Under the pieces are notes generated by a model, which saw nothing but the letters and a program-made list of their open reading frames with translations, ran no database searches and was not told where the DNA came from. DNA of 64,000 nucleotides from Rudanella lutea DSM 19387 (GTDB lineage: Bacteria > Bacteroidota > Bacteroidia > Cytophagales > Spirosomataceae). Numbering within the stretch: position 1 is the stretch's first letter; the number at the start of each line of letters is the position of its first letter. Of this stretch, positions 36,214-45,419 are shown piece after piece. The position numbers and the translations under genes are program-made. The DNA is taken from positions 4,979,694 through 5,043,693 of the forward strand of contig NZ_KB913013.1 of assembly GCF_000383955.1 (NCBI RefSeq), in the 5' to 3' direction.

Positions 36214-36532
36214 ACACGACATCGTCGATCACGCTCGTGCCCATGTCTTCATTGATGCGGGCTACCATTTTATGCTTGGCATTCACCAGCTCATTCCGAA
36301 GCGGGGCCGACGTGATTTCGATGTACAAAATCCGCTCTTTCACGTACAGCCGGGTTGTGCGCGAGGCAATCGTTGACCCCATCATTTTAGCCCAGAATGC
36401 TTCCAGATACGTCTCGTTGAAGCGTGACTGTAGCTGATAGTGTTTCAGCAGGCGGTTGATCGCTTCCTTCACGGTAGTGGTGCCTGGGTTGCGAATGGCG
36501 TTGTCTCGGTTGTAGCGGTAACTATCGTTCAT
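36206..36532 (-). CDS. DUF721 (DciA-like) protein
   Basis: A 108-aa basic protein of the DUF721 family. The core is ALLKHYQL-type: AINRLLKHYQLQSRFNETYL, then FWAKMMGSTIASRTTRLYVK, LYIEITSAPLRNELVNAKHK and the end INEDMGTSVIDDVVFI. Short Bacteroidota members like this are annotated as DUF721; the family includes DciA, a loader of the replicative helicase in many bacteria. Whether this short form has that role is not known. The gene is monocistronic, and its last codons overlap the end of the antiporter gene on the other strand. Confidence 0.82.
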   Translation of the reverse strand: MNDSYRYNRDNAIRNPGTTTVKEAINRLLKHYQLQSRFNETYLEAFWAKMMGSTIASRTTRLYVKERILYIEITSAPLRNELVNAKHKMVARINEDMGTSVIDDVVFI

Positions 36533-36566
36533 ACGGGTAAGTGAGCCGTTCGGGCGGGCCGTTGAG

Positions 36567-36574
36567 CAAAATTA
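36567..36574 (-). promoter_or_regulatory. -7 box of the DUF721 gene
   Basis: TAATTTTG on the minus strand, an exact match to TAnnTTTG, predicting a transcript start near 36560 and a leader of about 28 bases. No clear -33 element. Confidence 0.45.
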
Positions 36575-36693
36575 CACAACCGCGGCAAGGAATAGGCGGG
36601 GTCACCCTTTTTGATCTGAATTTTAACCGCCCCAACCCGCCCGGTGCCGACAACAAGCCCAACCGCGCGATTTGTAGAAATTGCGGGTTGCTG

Positions 36694-36724
36694 TTGCGCC
36701 CAACCGATTTAGGCTTTATACTTG
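36694..36724 (+). promoter_or_regulatory. Promoter of the metY-metX riboswitch transcript
   Basis: TTG at 36694-36696, a 20-base spacer, then TATACTTG at 36717-36724, one mismatch from TAnnTTTG. The predicted start near 36731 lies about 50 bases before the riboswitch aptamer. Confidence 0.6.
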
Positions 36725-36783
36725 CACCATCAAGTCAAACACCGCGCCACTAACTCCGGCGCCGTCGGGTTCGCCCGCATGGT

Positions 36784-36897
36784 TGATTTATACAGAAGCG
36801 AGGAGAGACCAGGCTCTACGAATCGCTGGCAACCTACCCACTCCGGCAAGGTGCTAATTCCTGCCCACAGCAAGGCGCTGATGGGAAATATAAGTTA
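36784..36897 (+). promoter_or_regulatory. SAM-I (S-box) riboswitch
   Basis: A 114-base leader element that senses S-adenosylmethionine. Closing stem P1 pairs 36784-36792 with 36889-36897 (nine pairs, two of them G-U). P2 pairs AGCGA (36797-36801) with TCGCT (36823-36827). The conserved core GGCAACC follows, and AAGGTGCTAATTCC starts at about 36848; together with the 3' end GGGAAATATAAG these are the diagnostic S-box signatures. It precedes metY and metX, exactly the genes expected under SAM control. High SAM should lower their expression. No classical terminator with a T run follows the aptamer, so control may be at translation or through the short leader frame at 36901. Confidence 0.87.
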
Positions 36898-36900
36898 CAA

Positions 36901-36939
36901 ATGGATAATGAACAGCAATTGATGACTCAGGCATTGTAA
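36901..36939 (+). other. Possible 12-codon leader peptide after the riboswitch
   Basis: ATG at 36901 opens a frame encoding MDNEQQLMTQAL and stops with TAA at 36937-36939. It begins four bases after the aptamer's closing stem. A small perfect hairpin (GGTCG-TTG-CGACC, 36940-36952) starts directly after its stop. Whether it is translated is unknown; a frame this short can occur by chance. Confidence 0.25.
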
Positions 36940-38301
<1,362 letters not shown>

Positions 38302-38399
38302 CAACGAACAACGAGCAGTGAACAATGAGCAGTAGTTAGTGAAATTTCTGATTGACAATCTACCGCTATTGTTTGTTGTTCACTGTTAGTTGTTCGTTG
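38302..38399. repeat. Element C: imperfect palindrome between metY and metX
   Basis: It begins at the metY stop codon. The left arm (about 38300-38335) and right arm (about 38366-38402) pair at about 28 of 36 positions, including two perfect blocks, CAACGAACAAC and CAGTGAACAA. The arms are degenerate copies of a word like GAACAATGAGCAGT. A related single copy, CAATGAGCAGTT, occurs at 57839-57850, and a related word builds element F. Confidence 0.78.
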
Positions 38400-38422
38400 A
38401 GCACTGCTTACTTTTCTGTCTC

Positions 38423-39463
38423 TTGAATTATTTCGACTATAAATATTCGTTTCCGCTCGAAGCCGGGGCTACGCTACCGGGCTTTCGACTGGCCTATACT
38501 ACGTTTGGAACACTTAATGAGGAGCGTTCCAACGTGATTTGGATATGCCATGCCCTGACGGGCAATGCCGACCCGACCGATTGGTGGAATGGTATGGTAG
38601 GGCCGGGCCGCTACTACGACCCGGCGCAGTGGTTTGTGGTGTGCGCCAATATTCTGGGTTCCTGTTACGGGTCGACGGGGCCGCTTTCCATCAACCCCGA
38701 AACCGACGAACCGTTTTACCACGATTTTCCGGCTATCACGATCCGCGACATCGTCCATGCGCTCGATTTACTCCGGCAGGAGCTGGGCATCGACCGGATT
38801 CATACCTGTCTGGGTGGCTCTGTGGGGGGGCAGCAGGCGGTGGAGTGGGGTATTCTGAAACCGGGCCTGATCGAAAACCTCATTCTGATTGCGACCAACG
38901 CCGTGCATTCGCCCTGGGGAATTGCCTTCAACGAATCGCAGCGGATGGCCATTGAGGCCGACCCAACCTGGACCGAACGCCGACCCGATGCGGGGGCTGT
39001 CGGTATGAAAGCGGCCCGCTCTATTGCGCTGCTCTCGTACCGCAACTACGATACCTACGGGTTCACCCAGGCACTCGACAATAACGAACAATTGGATAAC
39101 TACAAGGCTGCTGGTTATCAGCGATATCAAGGCGAAAAGCTCGTGTCGCGTTTCAACGCCTTTACGTACTGGACGCTCTCGAAGGTAATGGATTCGCACA
39201 ACGTGGGGCGCAACCGGGGGAGTATCCTGAAAGCTTTGGAACAGATCAAGGCTCGCACGCTGGTTGTTGGTATCCGGTCTGATGTGTTGTTCCCGCCCGC
39301 CGAACAGCAGTTTCTGGCCCGGCATATTCCGAACGCCGTCTACGAAGAAATCGACTCGTTGTACGGGCACGACGGTTTTCTGATCGAATTCCGGCCGCTG
39401 ACGCAGATAATCCGGAAGTGGATGGGAGCCGAGAAAGTAGGGGAGAAGGTGCTGACAACTTAA
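38423..39463 (+). CDS. metX: Homoserine O-acetyltransferase
   Basis: Acetylates homoserine with acetyl-CoA, the step before MetY. About 346 aa in the alpha/beta-hydrolase fold. No ATG is available near the expected N-terminus. I chose TTG at 38423 because the protein then reads (M)NYFDYKYSFPLEAGATLPG, like known MetX starts; a TTG at 38390 lies inside element C and adds 11 unconvincing residues. The nucleophile elbow is CLGGSVGGQQAVEWG (Ser near residue 132), with the Asp in IRSDVLFPP near 290 and the His in YGHDGFLIEF near 322. Co-directional with metY and inside the same riboswitch transcript. The stop is one base from that of the convergent sensor gene. Confidence 0.93.
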   Translation: MNYFDYKYSFPLEAGATLPGFRLAYTTFGTLNEERSNVIWICHALTGNADPTDWWNGMVGPGRYYDPAQWFVVCANILGSCYGSTGPLSINPETDEPFYHDFPAITIRDIVHALDLLRQELGIDRIHTCLGGSVGGQQAVEWGILKPGLIENLILIATNAVHSPWGIAFNESQRMAIEADPTWTERRPDAGAVGMKAARSIALLSYRNYDTYGFTQALDNNEQLDNYKAAGYQRYQGEKLVSRFNAFTYWTLSKVMDSHNVGRNRGSILKALEQIKARTLVVGIRSDVLFPPAEQQFLARHIPNAVYEEIDSLYGHDGFLIEFRPLTQIIRKWMGAEKVGEKVLTT

Positions 39464-39464
39464 A

Positions 39465-40085
39465 TTACTCGTCGACACTGCGTTGCAGCATCATACTGCC
39501 AATCAGCAGAATGAGTCCGATCTGGAGGGCTGTCAGAATTAGGATATAGCGGGTTTTCTCGCGGGCCTGCTCCAGAACGTCTTCGCCCACGGTGAGTTGG
39601 AGCGTGGCCAGTTTATTGAGCGAATTGAGTAGTTGCCCAAACGTATCGAGCAACGTTTTGGAGTACACATCGGCCGCTTGGGTCGATACACGGGTTAGGG
39701 CCTCGGCCTCGGCCTTGTTGTAGTCGGACAGTTGCTGCTGAAACAACCGAAGCTGATTGGCTTCTTCAGAGGTTAGCTTCGTTTTTACGTAGTCGGTAAT
39801 GAGCGAATCGACCCGCCGGTTGTCGGCTTTGACCCGTTCCTGAAGGGCTACTGTCGGCGCCCCTTCCGCCGGTGGAGTGCTTTCGAGCATCATTCGCTTG
39901 CGGTAAACTGCGGATGTCAGGTTGACCACCAAAGCCGTGGGAACCAAACGATCTTCGTAAATGGATGTGGTCATCTGGTGAATGTCGACCAGGGCGCGCC
40001 GACACAGGAATACACTTACCAGAATCAGGCCCAAAAAGCTGGCAAAGAGTATAATATCCCGTAAGGTAGTGGGCCGAGATTTCAT
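39465..40085 (-). CDS. Membrane four-helix-bundle sensor-like protein without output domain
   Basis: A 206-aa protein with two transmembrane helices: ILFASFLGLILVSVFLC (residues 11-27) and ILILTALQIGLILLIGSMML (181-200). The periplasmic part between them is a charged, coiled-coil-like four-helix bundle of the MCP-sensor (4HB_MCP_1) type. After the second helix only QRSVDE remains, so there is no HAMP, kinase or methyl-accepting domain. In Bacteroidota such stand-alone sensors occur and their role is unclear. The gene ends one base from metX on the other strand. It could be a truncated chemoreceptor, but the clean end argues for a stable short form. Confidence 0.75.
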   Translation of the reverse strand: MKSRPTTLRDIILFASFLGLILVSVFLCRRALVDIHQMTTSIYEDRLVPTALVVNLTSAVYRKRMMLESTPPAEGAPTVALQERVKADNRRVDSLITDYVKTKLTSEEANQLRLFQQQLSDYNKAEAEALTRVSTQAADVYSKTLLDTFGQLLNSLNKLATLQLTVGEDVLEQAREKTRYILILTALQIGLILLIGSMMLQRSVDE

Positions 40086-40462
40086 GGTAAATAAGGCTGA
40101 TGGACAGGTGAAATAGGCGAAATGTATGCATTCAGAACGGGAAGAAAAAAGAAAAGTTGTAGTCTATACCCGGATCGTTCTATTCGAAGAGCCTGCATGA
40201 AGGACTATTTCCGCTCTCGATGTCTAAAATTTGGCCGTACCTGAGTACAGCGATGCGCTGAACTTTTTCCTGAAAATATTTCCTTTTCCAAAGATTCTTT
40301 TGTTGGATGATATTTTTTGCAAATTTTCAACAAACTTGCCATCTGTTTGGAAAAATAAAGAGCTAGAGGCCGAATGAGTGAAAGAGTGATAAAAAAACTC
40401 ACCTCTCTTTGTTCGTAAACCTGCGCGCTCTTTCCTTCTTTATACGTTTTCACTCCTGCGCT
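40086..40462. other. Divergent intergenic region upstream of pyc
   Basis: 377 bases between the sensor gene (minus) and pyruvate carboxylase (plus), AT-rich toward the right. The best plus-strand -7 candidate is TCTCTTTG at 40404-40411 (one mismatch), 52 bases before the pyc ATG, without a clear -33. No RNA gene or repeat recognised. A minus-strand frame at 40205-40603 crosses into pyc and is not considered real. Confidence 0.4.
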
Positions 40463-43400
40463 ATGAAGGATTACATCCGCCCGATTAACCGCCTGCTTGT
40501 TGCCAACCGGGGCGAAATCGCCATCCGCATCATGCGGGCCGCTACCGAGTTGGGAATTACCACTGTTGCGGTGTACACCTACGAAGACCGCTACTCGCTG
40601 CATCGCTATAAAGCCGATGAAGCGTATCAGATTGGTCGTGATGAAGACCCCCTAAAACCTTACCTGGACGTAGAGGGGATCATAGCGCTGGCGAAACATA
40701 AGAAGGTCGACGCTATTCATCCGGGCTACGGTTTCCTCTCAGAAAACGTAACGCTGGCTCGTCGCTGCCGGGAAGAGGGTATCGTATTCGTCGGACCGTC
40801 GCCCGAGGCAATGGATGCGCTGGGCGACAAAGTGCGGGCCAAAAACCTGGCTACCTCGGCCGATGTTCCTCTGATTCCCGATTCGCGGGAGGAAAACATG
40901 TCGCCGGAGCGGGCCATGGAAGAAGCTACCCGGATCGGCTTCCCGATTATGGTGAAGGCTGCCGCCGGGGGAGGTGGTCGCGGTATGCGCGTGGTGCGGA
41001 ACGCGGAAGACTTCGAGAAAGCGTTTACTGAAGCCAAGAACGAAGCAAAAAATGCTTTTGGCGATGATACGATCTTCCTCGAAAAATTTATTGAAGACCC
41101 CAAACATATTGAGGTACAGCTCCTGGGCGATACACACGGTAGCCTGATCCACCTGTACGAACGGGATTGCTCGGTACAACGGCGTTTTCAGAAGGTAGTC
41201 GAAATGGCCCCTTCGTTTGGCCTGCGGCAGGAAACCCGCAACAAGTTGTACGAGTACGCCTTGAAAATAGGCCGGGCTGTTAACTACTCCAATGCCGGAA
41301 CCGTTGAGTTTCTGGTCGATAAGCACGAGAATATCTACTTCATCGAGGTGAACCCCCGGATTCAGGTGGAGCACACCATTACCGAAGAAGTGACAGGTAT
41401 CGACCTTGTGCGGACGCAGTTGCTCGTCGCGATGGGCTACAAGCTGTCGGACAACGGAATCTATATCAACCATCAGGACGAGGTTCCGCTCAACGGCTAC
41501 GCCATTCAGTGCCGGATCACGACGGAAGACCCTGCCAATGGTTTCAAACCGGATTTTGGCACCATTATCGCCTACCGCAACGCGGCTGGTTTCGGTATCC
41601 GTCTGGATGAAGGCAGTAGCTATCCGGGCGTTAAGATTTCGCCCTATTTCGACTCCATGATCGTGAAGGTTTCCTCGCGGGGCCGGACGCTCAAAGGAGC
41701 TGTGCAACGCTTGCAGCGGGCGTTGGTAGAGTTCCGGATTCGGGGGGTGAAAACGAACATTCCGTTCCTTCAGAACGTAATTGCCCACCCCATTTTCCAA
41801 CGGGGCGAAGCGCGGGTGTCGTTCATTGAGAGCCATCCCGAACTTTTTAATCTGCGTATCCCCGGCGACCGCTCAACGCGGGCGTTGAAGTACCTGGCCG
41901 AGGTGATTGTCAACGGTAATCCGGAGGTTAAGAAAGTTGATAAAACAAAGGTATTCCGTACACCTGCCGTACCAATTTACGATCAGTACGGGGCTTATCC
42001 GAAAGGCAATCGCGACCGGCTCAATGAGCTGGGTCGGGAGGGATTTGTGCAGTGGCTGAACGATCAGAAGTCGGTTCTTTACACGGATACTACCTTCCGC
42101 GATGGCCACCAATCGTTGCTGGCTACCCGCGTGCGGACGCAGGACATGCTGAAAGTCGCCGAAGGGTTTGCCAAAAATCACCCTGAGCTCTTTTCGATGG
42201 AAGTGTGGGGCGGGGCTACCTTCGATGTGACCATGCGTTTTCTGCACGAGAACCCCTGGAAGCGGCTCGAAGCCTTCCGGGAGGCCATGCCCAACATGCT
42301 GCTCCAAATGCTTTTCCGCGGCTCTAACGCCGTTGGTTACTCGGCTTACCCGGATAACCTGATTGAGAAATTCGTGGAGAAATCCTGGGAAACGGGCATC
42401 GACGTGTTCCGGATTTTTGACTCGCTCAACTGGGTAGAAGCGATGAAAGTGAGCATCCGCGCCGTTCGTGAGCGAACCAACGCACTCGCCGAAGCAGCTA
42501 TCTGCTACACCGGCGATATGCTCAACCCCGACAAAAATCACAAGTATAACCTCCAGTATTATCTGGATCTGGCCCGTCAGCTCGAAGACGAAGGGGCCCA
42601 TATCTTGTGTATCAAGGATATGGCTGGCCTGCTCAAGCCGCTGGCCGCCCAGGTCTTGGTGAGCGAACTGAAAAAAGCGGTGAATATTCCGGTACACCTG
42701 CACACGCACGACACAGCGGGCATTCAGGCAGCTACCTACCTGACCGCGATTGACGCCGGTGTCGACGTGGTCGACTGCGCTCTGGGTGCGCTTTCGGGCC
42801 TGACCTCGCAGCCGAACTTCAACTCAGTGGTGGCCATGATGCAGGGTCACGAGCGCGAATGTCCCATCGACCTGGGTTCGTTGAATGCCTACTCCAACTA
42901 CTGGGAGGATGTGCGCGAGTATTACTATCCGTTTGAGTCGGGTATGAAGGCCGGTAATGCGGAGGTGTACGAAAACGAAATCCCCGGCGGCCAATACTCG
43001 AACCTGAAACCACAGGCCATTGCCACGGGGCTGGGTGACAAGTTCGAAGTGCTGAAAAAGAATTACGTGGTGGTTAACCAGTTATTCGGCGACATTGTGA
43101 AGGTGACGCCTTCGTCCAAAGTAGTGGGTGATATGGCAATCTTCATGACCGCCAACAACCTGACCGCTAAGGATGTGCTGGAGCGGGGCGAGTCGCTGGC
43201 ATTCCCCGAATCGGTGAAGGAGCTGATGAAAGGATTGCTGGGTCAGGCGCCCGGTGGTTTCCCCGAAGACATCCAGAAAGCGGTGCTGAAAGGAGAGGAG
43301 CCGCTGACCGGCCGCCCGAACGAGCACCTGGCCCCGATTAACTTCGATGCTGACTTTGAGCAGTTCCAGCAGAAGTACCCTCGCAACGAAGGCTTCACGG

Positions 43401-43915
43401 ATTACCTCTCGTACCAGATGTACCCGAAGGTGTACGACGAGTACTACAAGGCGCGTCAGGAGTATGGCGACGTTAGCATCATCCCGACGCCCGCTTTCCT
43501 GTACGGCCTGAAAGAGAACGAAGAAATTCTGATTGAGATAGCCGAGGGCAAGAACATTCTGGTTCGGTTGCTGTTCAAATCGGAGCCCGATGAGCTGGGT
43601 ATGCGGACGATCACGTTTGAACTGAACGGTCAAAGCCGTCAGGTGAAAGTGCGCGACAAATCGTTGAAGGTAGATAAGGCCCAAAACCAGAAAGTGAGCA
43701 AGCCCGGCGACGTAGGGGCGCCCTTACAGGGTCGCCTGACGCGGATTCTGGTGAAGCCCGGCGATGTGGTGAAGAAGAATCAGCCTCTGTTTGTGATCGA
43801 GGCCATGAAGATGGAGAGTATCGTATCGGCACCCAATGCCGGCACCGTGAAGCAGGTAGTATTAAAAGAAAATACCACTGTGGAGCAGGACGACTGGGTA
43901 CTGGAATTGGCATAA
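40463..43915 (+). CDS. pyc: Pyruvate carboxylase
   Basis: Biotin-dependent carboxylation of pyruvate to oxaloacetate (anaplerosis). It is 1,150 aa, the normal length for the single-chain enzyme, from the ATG at 40463 (MKDYIRPINRLLVANRGEIA). Biotin carboxylase domain: LVANRGEIAIRIMRAA, the Gly-rich ATP loop AAAGGGGRGMRVV near residue 170 and EVNPRIQVEHTITEEVTG near 300. Carboxyltransferase domain: LYTDTTFRDGHQSLLATR near 535 and LHTHDTAGIQAATYL near 745. C-terminal biotinyl domain: VIEAMKMES with the biotin Lys near 1,116. Cytoplasmic, monocistronic, closed by a strong terminator. Confidence 0.97.
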   Translation: MKDYIRPINRLLVANRGEIAIRIMRAATELGITTVAVYTYEDRYSLHRYKADEAYQIGRDEDPLKPYLDVEGIIALAKHKKVDAIHPGYGFLSENVTLARRCREEGIVFVGPSPEAMDALGDKVRAKNLATSADVPLIPDSREENMSPERAMEEATRIGFPIMVKAAAGGGGRGMRVVRNAEDFEKAFTEAKNEAKNAFGDDTIFLEKFIEDPKHIEVQLLGDTHGSLIHLYERDCSVQRRFQKVVEMAPSFGLRQETRNKLYEYALKIGRAVNYSNAGTVEFLVDKHENIYFIEVNPRIQVEHTITEEVTGIDLVRTQLLVAMGYKLSDNGIYINHQDEVPLNGYAIQCRITTEDPANGFKPDFGTIIAYRNAAGFGIRLDEGSSYPGVKISPYFDSMIVKVSSRGRTLKGAVQRLQRALVEFRIRGVKTNIPFLQNVIAHPIFQRGEARVSFIESHPELFNLRIPGDRSTRALKYLAEVIVNGNPEVKKVDKTKVFRTPAVPIYDQYGAYPKGNRDRLNELGREGFVQWLNDQKSVLYTDTTFRDGHQSLLATRVRTQDMLKVAEGFAKNHPELFSMEVWGGATFDVTMRFLHENPWKRLEAFREAMPNMLLQMLFRGSNAVGYSAYPDNLIEKFVEKSWETGIDVFRIFDSLNWVEAMKVSIRAVRERTNALAEAAICYTGDMLNPDKNHKYNLQYYLDLARQLEDEGAHILCIKDMAGLLKPLAAQVLVSELKKAVNIPVHLHTHDTAGIQAATYLTAIDAGVDVVDCALGALSGLTSQPNFNSVVAMMQGHERECPIDLGSLNAYSNYWEDVREYYYPFESGMKAGNAEVYENEIPGGQYSNLKPQAIATGLGDKFEVLKKNYVVVNQLFGDIVKVTPSSKVVGDMAIFMTANNLTAKDVLERGESLAFPESVKELMKGLLGQAPGGFPEDIQKAVLKGEEPLTGRPNEHLAPINFDADFEQFQQKYPRNEGFTDYLSYQMYPKVYDEYYKARQEYGDVSIIPTPAFLYGLKENEEILIEIAEGKNILVRLLFKSEPDELGMRTITFELNGQSRQVKVRDKSLKVDKAQNQKVSKPGDVGAPLQGRLTRILVKPGDVVKKNQPLFVIEAMKMESIVSAPNAGTVKQVVLKENTTVEQDDWVLELA

Positions 43916-43919
43916 CAAC

Positions 43920-43953
43920 AAAAAATCCCCGGCCTCACAGCCGGGGATTTTTT
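43920..43953. terminator. Bidirectional terminator between pyc and the TM2 gene
   Basis: A perfect 14-bp stem (43920-43933 with 43940-43953) and a 6-base loop, with A and T runs on opposite sides. It lies directly between the convergent stops at 43915 and 43956. Confidence 0.9.
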
Positions 43954-43955
43954 GT

Positions 43956-44324
43956 TTAGCGGAAGCCCATCTGCACCATACGGAGGCTTTCGAAGGCTTG
44001 TCGCTGATTATATTCGTTGGTCATCGAACGACTGTTTAACAGGTCGACAATGGTGCCAATGCCACAGAAGCCGAGCGTCAGAAAATACAAAATACCCATC
44101 CCGATCTGTCCCAGAATAAACCGGTGAATCCCCGCAAACCCGGCAAATCCGGCCAGTGCCACAATCATAATGGTCTGGTTATCTTTGCGTTTGGTACGAT
44201 ACAGGTACACAAACTGCTCTAGTTGCTGGGGAGTCAGGTCACGGGTGATACTCTGGATATAGTTCAATTCTTCGGGTTGCATGTCGGGTAAGTACAGCAA
44301 CGGATTCGGGTTTGCGGAGTTCAT
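43956..44324 (-). CDS. TM2-domain membrane protein
   Basis: A 122-aa small membrane protein. The C-terminal half holds the TM2 domain, two hydrophobic helices: MIVALAGFAGFAGIHRFILGQ and GILYFLTLGFCGIGTIVDLL, with the conserved G-HRF-LGQ turn and a D at the end of helix 2. The N-terminal 50 residues are soluble, with QLEQFVYLYRTKRKDN. Its start overlaps the stop of the DUF2752 gene (ATGA at 44324-44321), so the two are translated together. The function of TM2 proteins in bacteria is unknown; a membrane-associated role with the neighbour is inferred. Confidence 0.88.
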   Translation of the reverse strand: MNSANPNPLLYLPDMQPEELNYIQSITRDLTPQQLEQFVYLYRTKRKDNQTIMIVALAGFAGFAGIHRFILGQIGMGILYFLTLGFCGIGTIVDLLNSRSMTNEYNQRQAFESLRMVQMGFR

Positions 44325-44611
44325 TGTATTTGGTGTTTGTTTGTTGAGTCAAATTTGGCGAGTTGCCACACACGATTCAACAAAATCAGGAGAGCCGGAA
44401 TGGCGAGCGGATGACTGGCCCAGGATTCGGCTAAACGGCCATGTAACAAATGACTCACCCCATGCCCCAGCCCGCAACCGGGGCAATGCTCGAACCCAGC
44501 CGCCCGAAATACGCACACGGAGTAATGCGCCGATTCGACCTCGGAAAAGGCCAGCCACAACAGGCCACCCACCCAAACAAACAGTTCGAAATAACGACCA
44601 AAGCGAGTCAT
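44321..44611 (-). CDS. DUF2752 membrane protein
   Basis: A 96-aa protein with two hydrophobic segments (residues 8-22 and 67-82). Between them lies the DUF2752 motif HCPGCGLGHGVSHLLHG, with two Cys in a CPGC arrangement and conserved His. It overlaps the downstream TM2 gene by four bases and follows the lipoprotein gene by 23 bases, so three genes are probably co-transcribed. DUF2752 and TM2 genes are frequent neighbours in Bacteroidota. The CPGC pair could bind metal or form a redox disulfide, but no function is established. Confidence 0.85.
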   Translation of the reverse strand: MTRFGRYFELFVWVGGLLWLAFSEVESAHYSVCVFRAAGFEHCPGCGLGHGVSHLLHGRLAESWASHPLAIPALLILLNRVWQLAKFDSTNKHQIQ

Positions 44612-44634
44612 GGCGGCTCCAGGTTAGGGTACGC

Positions 44635-45246
44635 TTACAACCAGGGTCGGCGCTTTTTGAAGGCGCGTTTCAACCCGAGTACCAGCAGCACGGCTCCGAT
44701 AAGGCCAAACAAGAGGGCCAGCTGACCCAGATTCAGAATAGCGAATACAATGGCCACCAAAATCACAAATACGGAGGCTTTGAGCTTCCAGTCGATGCGC
44801 TGCCACCAGTTGAGTTCCTCGCGGAGCGGCAGGCCCAGCGATTCCCGGATTCGGTTGCCCAGTCGTAGCTGACTTTTCGGTTTTGGGCGGGGCCGGGGTT
44901 GTTCAGATACCGCTTGGCTCGACTCGCGCATCAGCCGCTCGACCCGCTTCAGCCGGTTAGCTGCCCGTTGTTCGGCCGGGGTGGCAACTAACGGAGCAGC
45001 ACTGGCCAGAAGCAAAGCCGGATCTGGCTCGGTTACAGGCTGATTTTCTTCGGAAAGCTCAGTGACGGATTCCGTTGTGGCAGTAACGTCGGTACGGCTG
45101 AGCGTTAGGGTGTCGGGTTTAGGCGAGGCCATCGGCGACGTAAACCGGGGGGCTGGTGTGCGTTGAACAAGGGCATAGGGCCGTTGGCAGGCCGCAAAAC
45201 AAACGAGAACAAACAGGCTACTCAGCAGCAAAAAGGGGTTTCTCAT
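44635..45246 (-). CDS. Lipoprotein-like protein with C-terminal membrane hairpin
   Basis: About 203 aa from the ATG at 45246 (MRNPFLLLSSLFVLVCFAAC); longer open frame upstream lacks signal-peptide character. After the Cys near residue 20 comes a Thr/Pro/Glu-rich, probably disordered stretch (to about residue 110), then a basic region with RLKRVERLMRESS and PRPRPKPKSQLRLGNRI. Two hydrophobic helices near the end (ASVFVILVAIVFAILNLGQLA and LFGLIGAVLLVLGL) precede KRAFKKRRPWL. I do not recognise a named family. Proteins of this shape occur beside TM2/DUF2752 genes in related bacteria, which fits the order here. First gene of that three-gene cluster. Confidence 0.7.
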   Translation of the reverse strand: MRNPFLLLSSLFVLVCFAACQRPYALVQRTPAPRFTSPMASPKPDTLTLSRTDVTATTESVTELSEENQPVTEPDPALLLASAAPLVATPAEQRAANRLKRVERLMRESSQAVSEQPRPRPKPKSQLRLGNRIRESLGLPLREELNWWQRIDWKLKASVFVILVAIVFAILNLGQLALLFGLIGAVLLVLGLKRAFKKRRPWL

Positions 45247-45419
45247 AGAGCAGGAACGCGACATTGAACGCTCGAAAATCGAAAGTACAACGAACTTCAA
45301 GGCGGTAATCTTATCGAACAACAAAAAATGGAGCGGGCGGGGCAATGCCGGGTTCCGAATTGGGTAGGTAAAGCGGCCTCAGGTGCTGCTTTCTGATACG
45401 AAACGCTTTCAAATCGATC

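Noticed and set aside
40739-41836. Minus-strand frame (365 codons) opposite pyruvate carboxylase
   Set aside because: Antisense of a highly conserved gene, no signal of its own, and composition typical of a mirrored frame. The same applies to 41873-42709 and 43082-43684.
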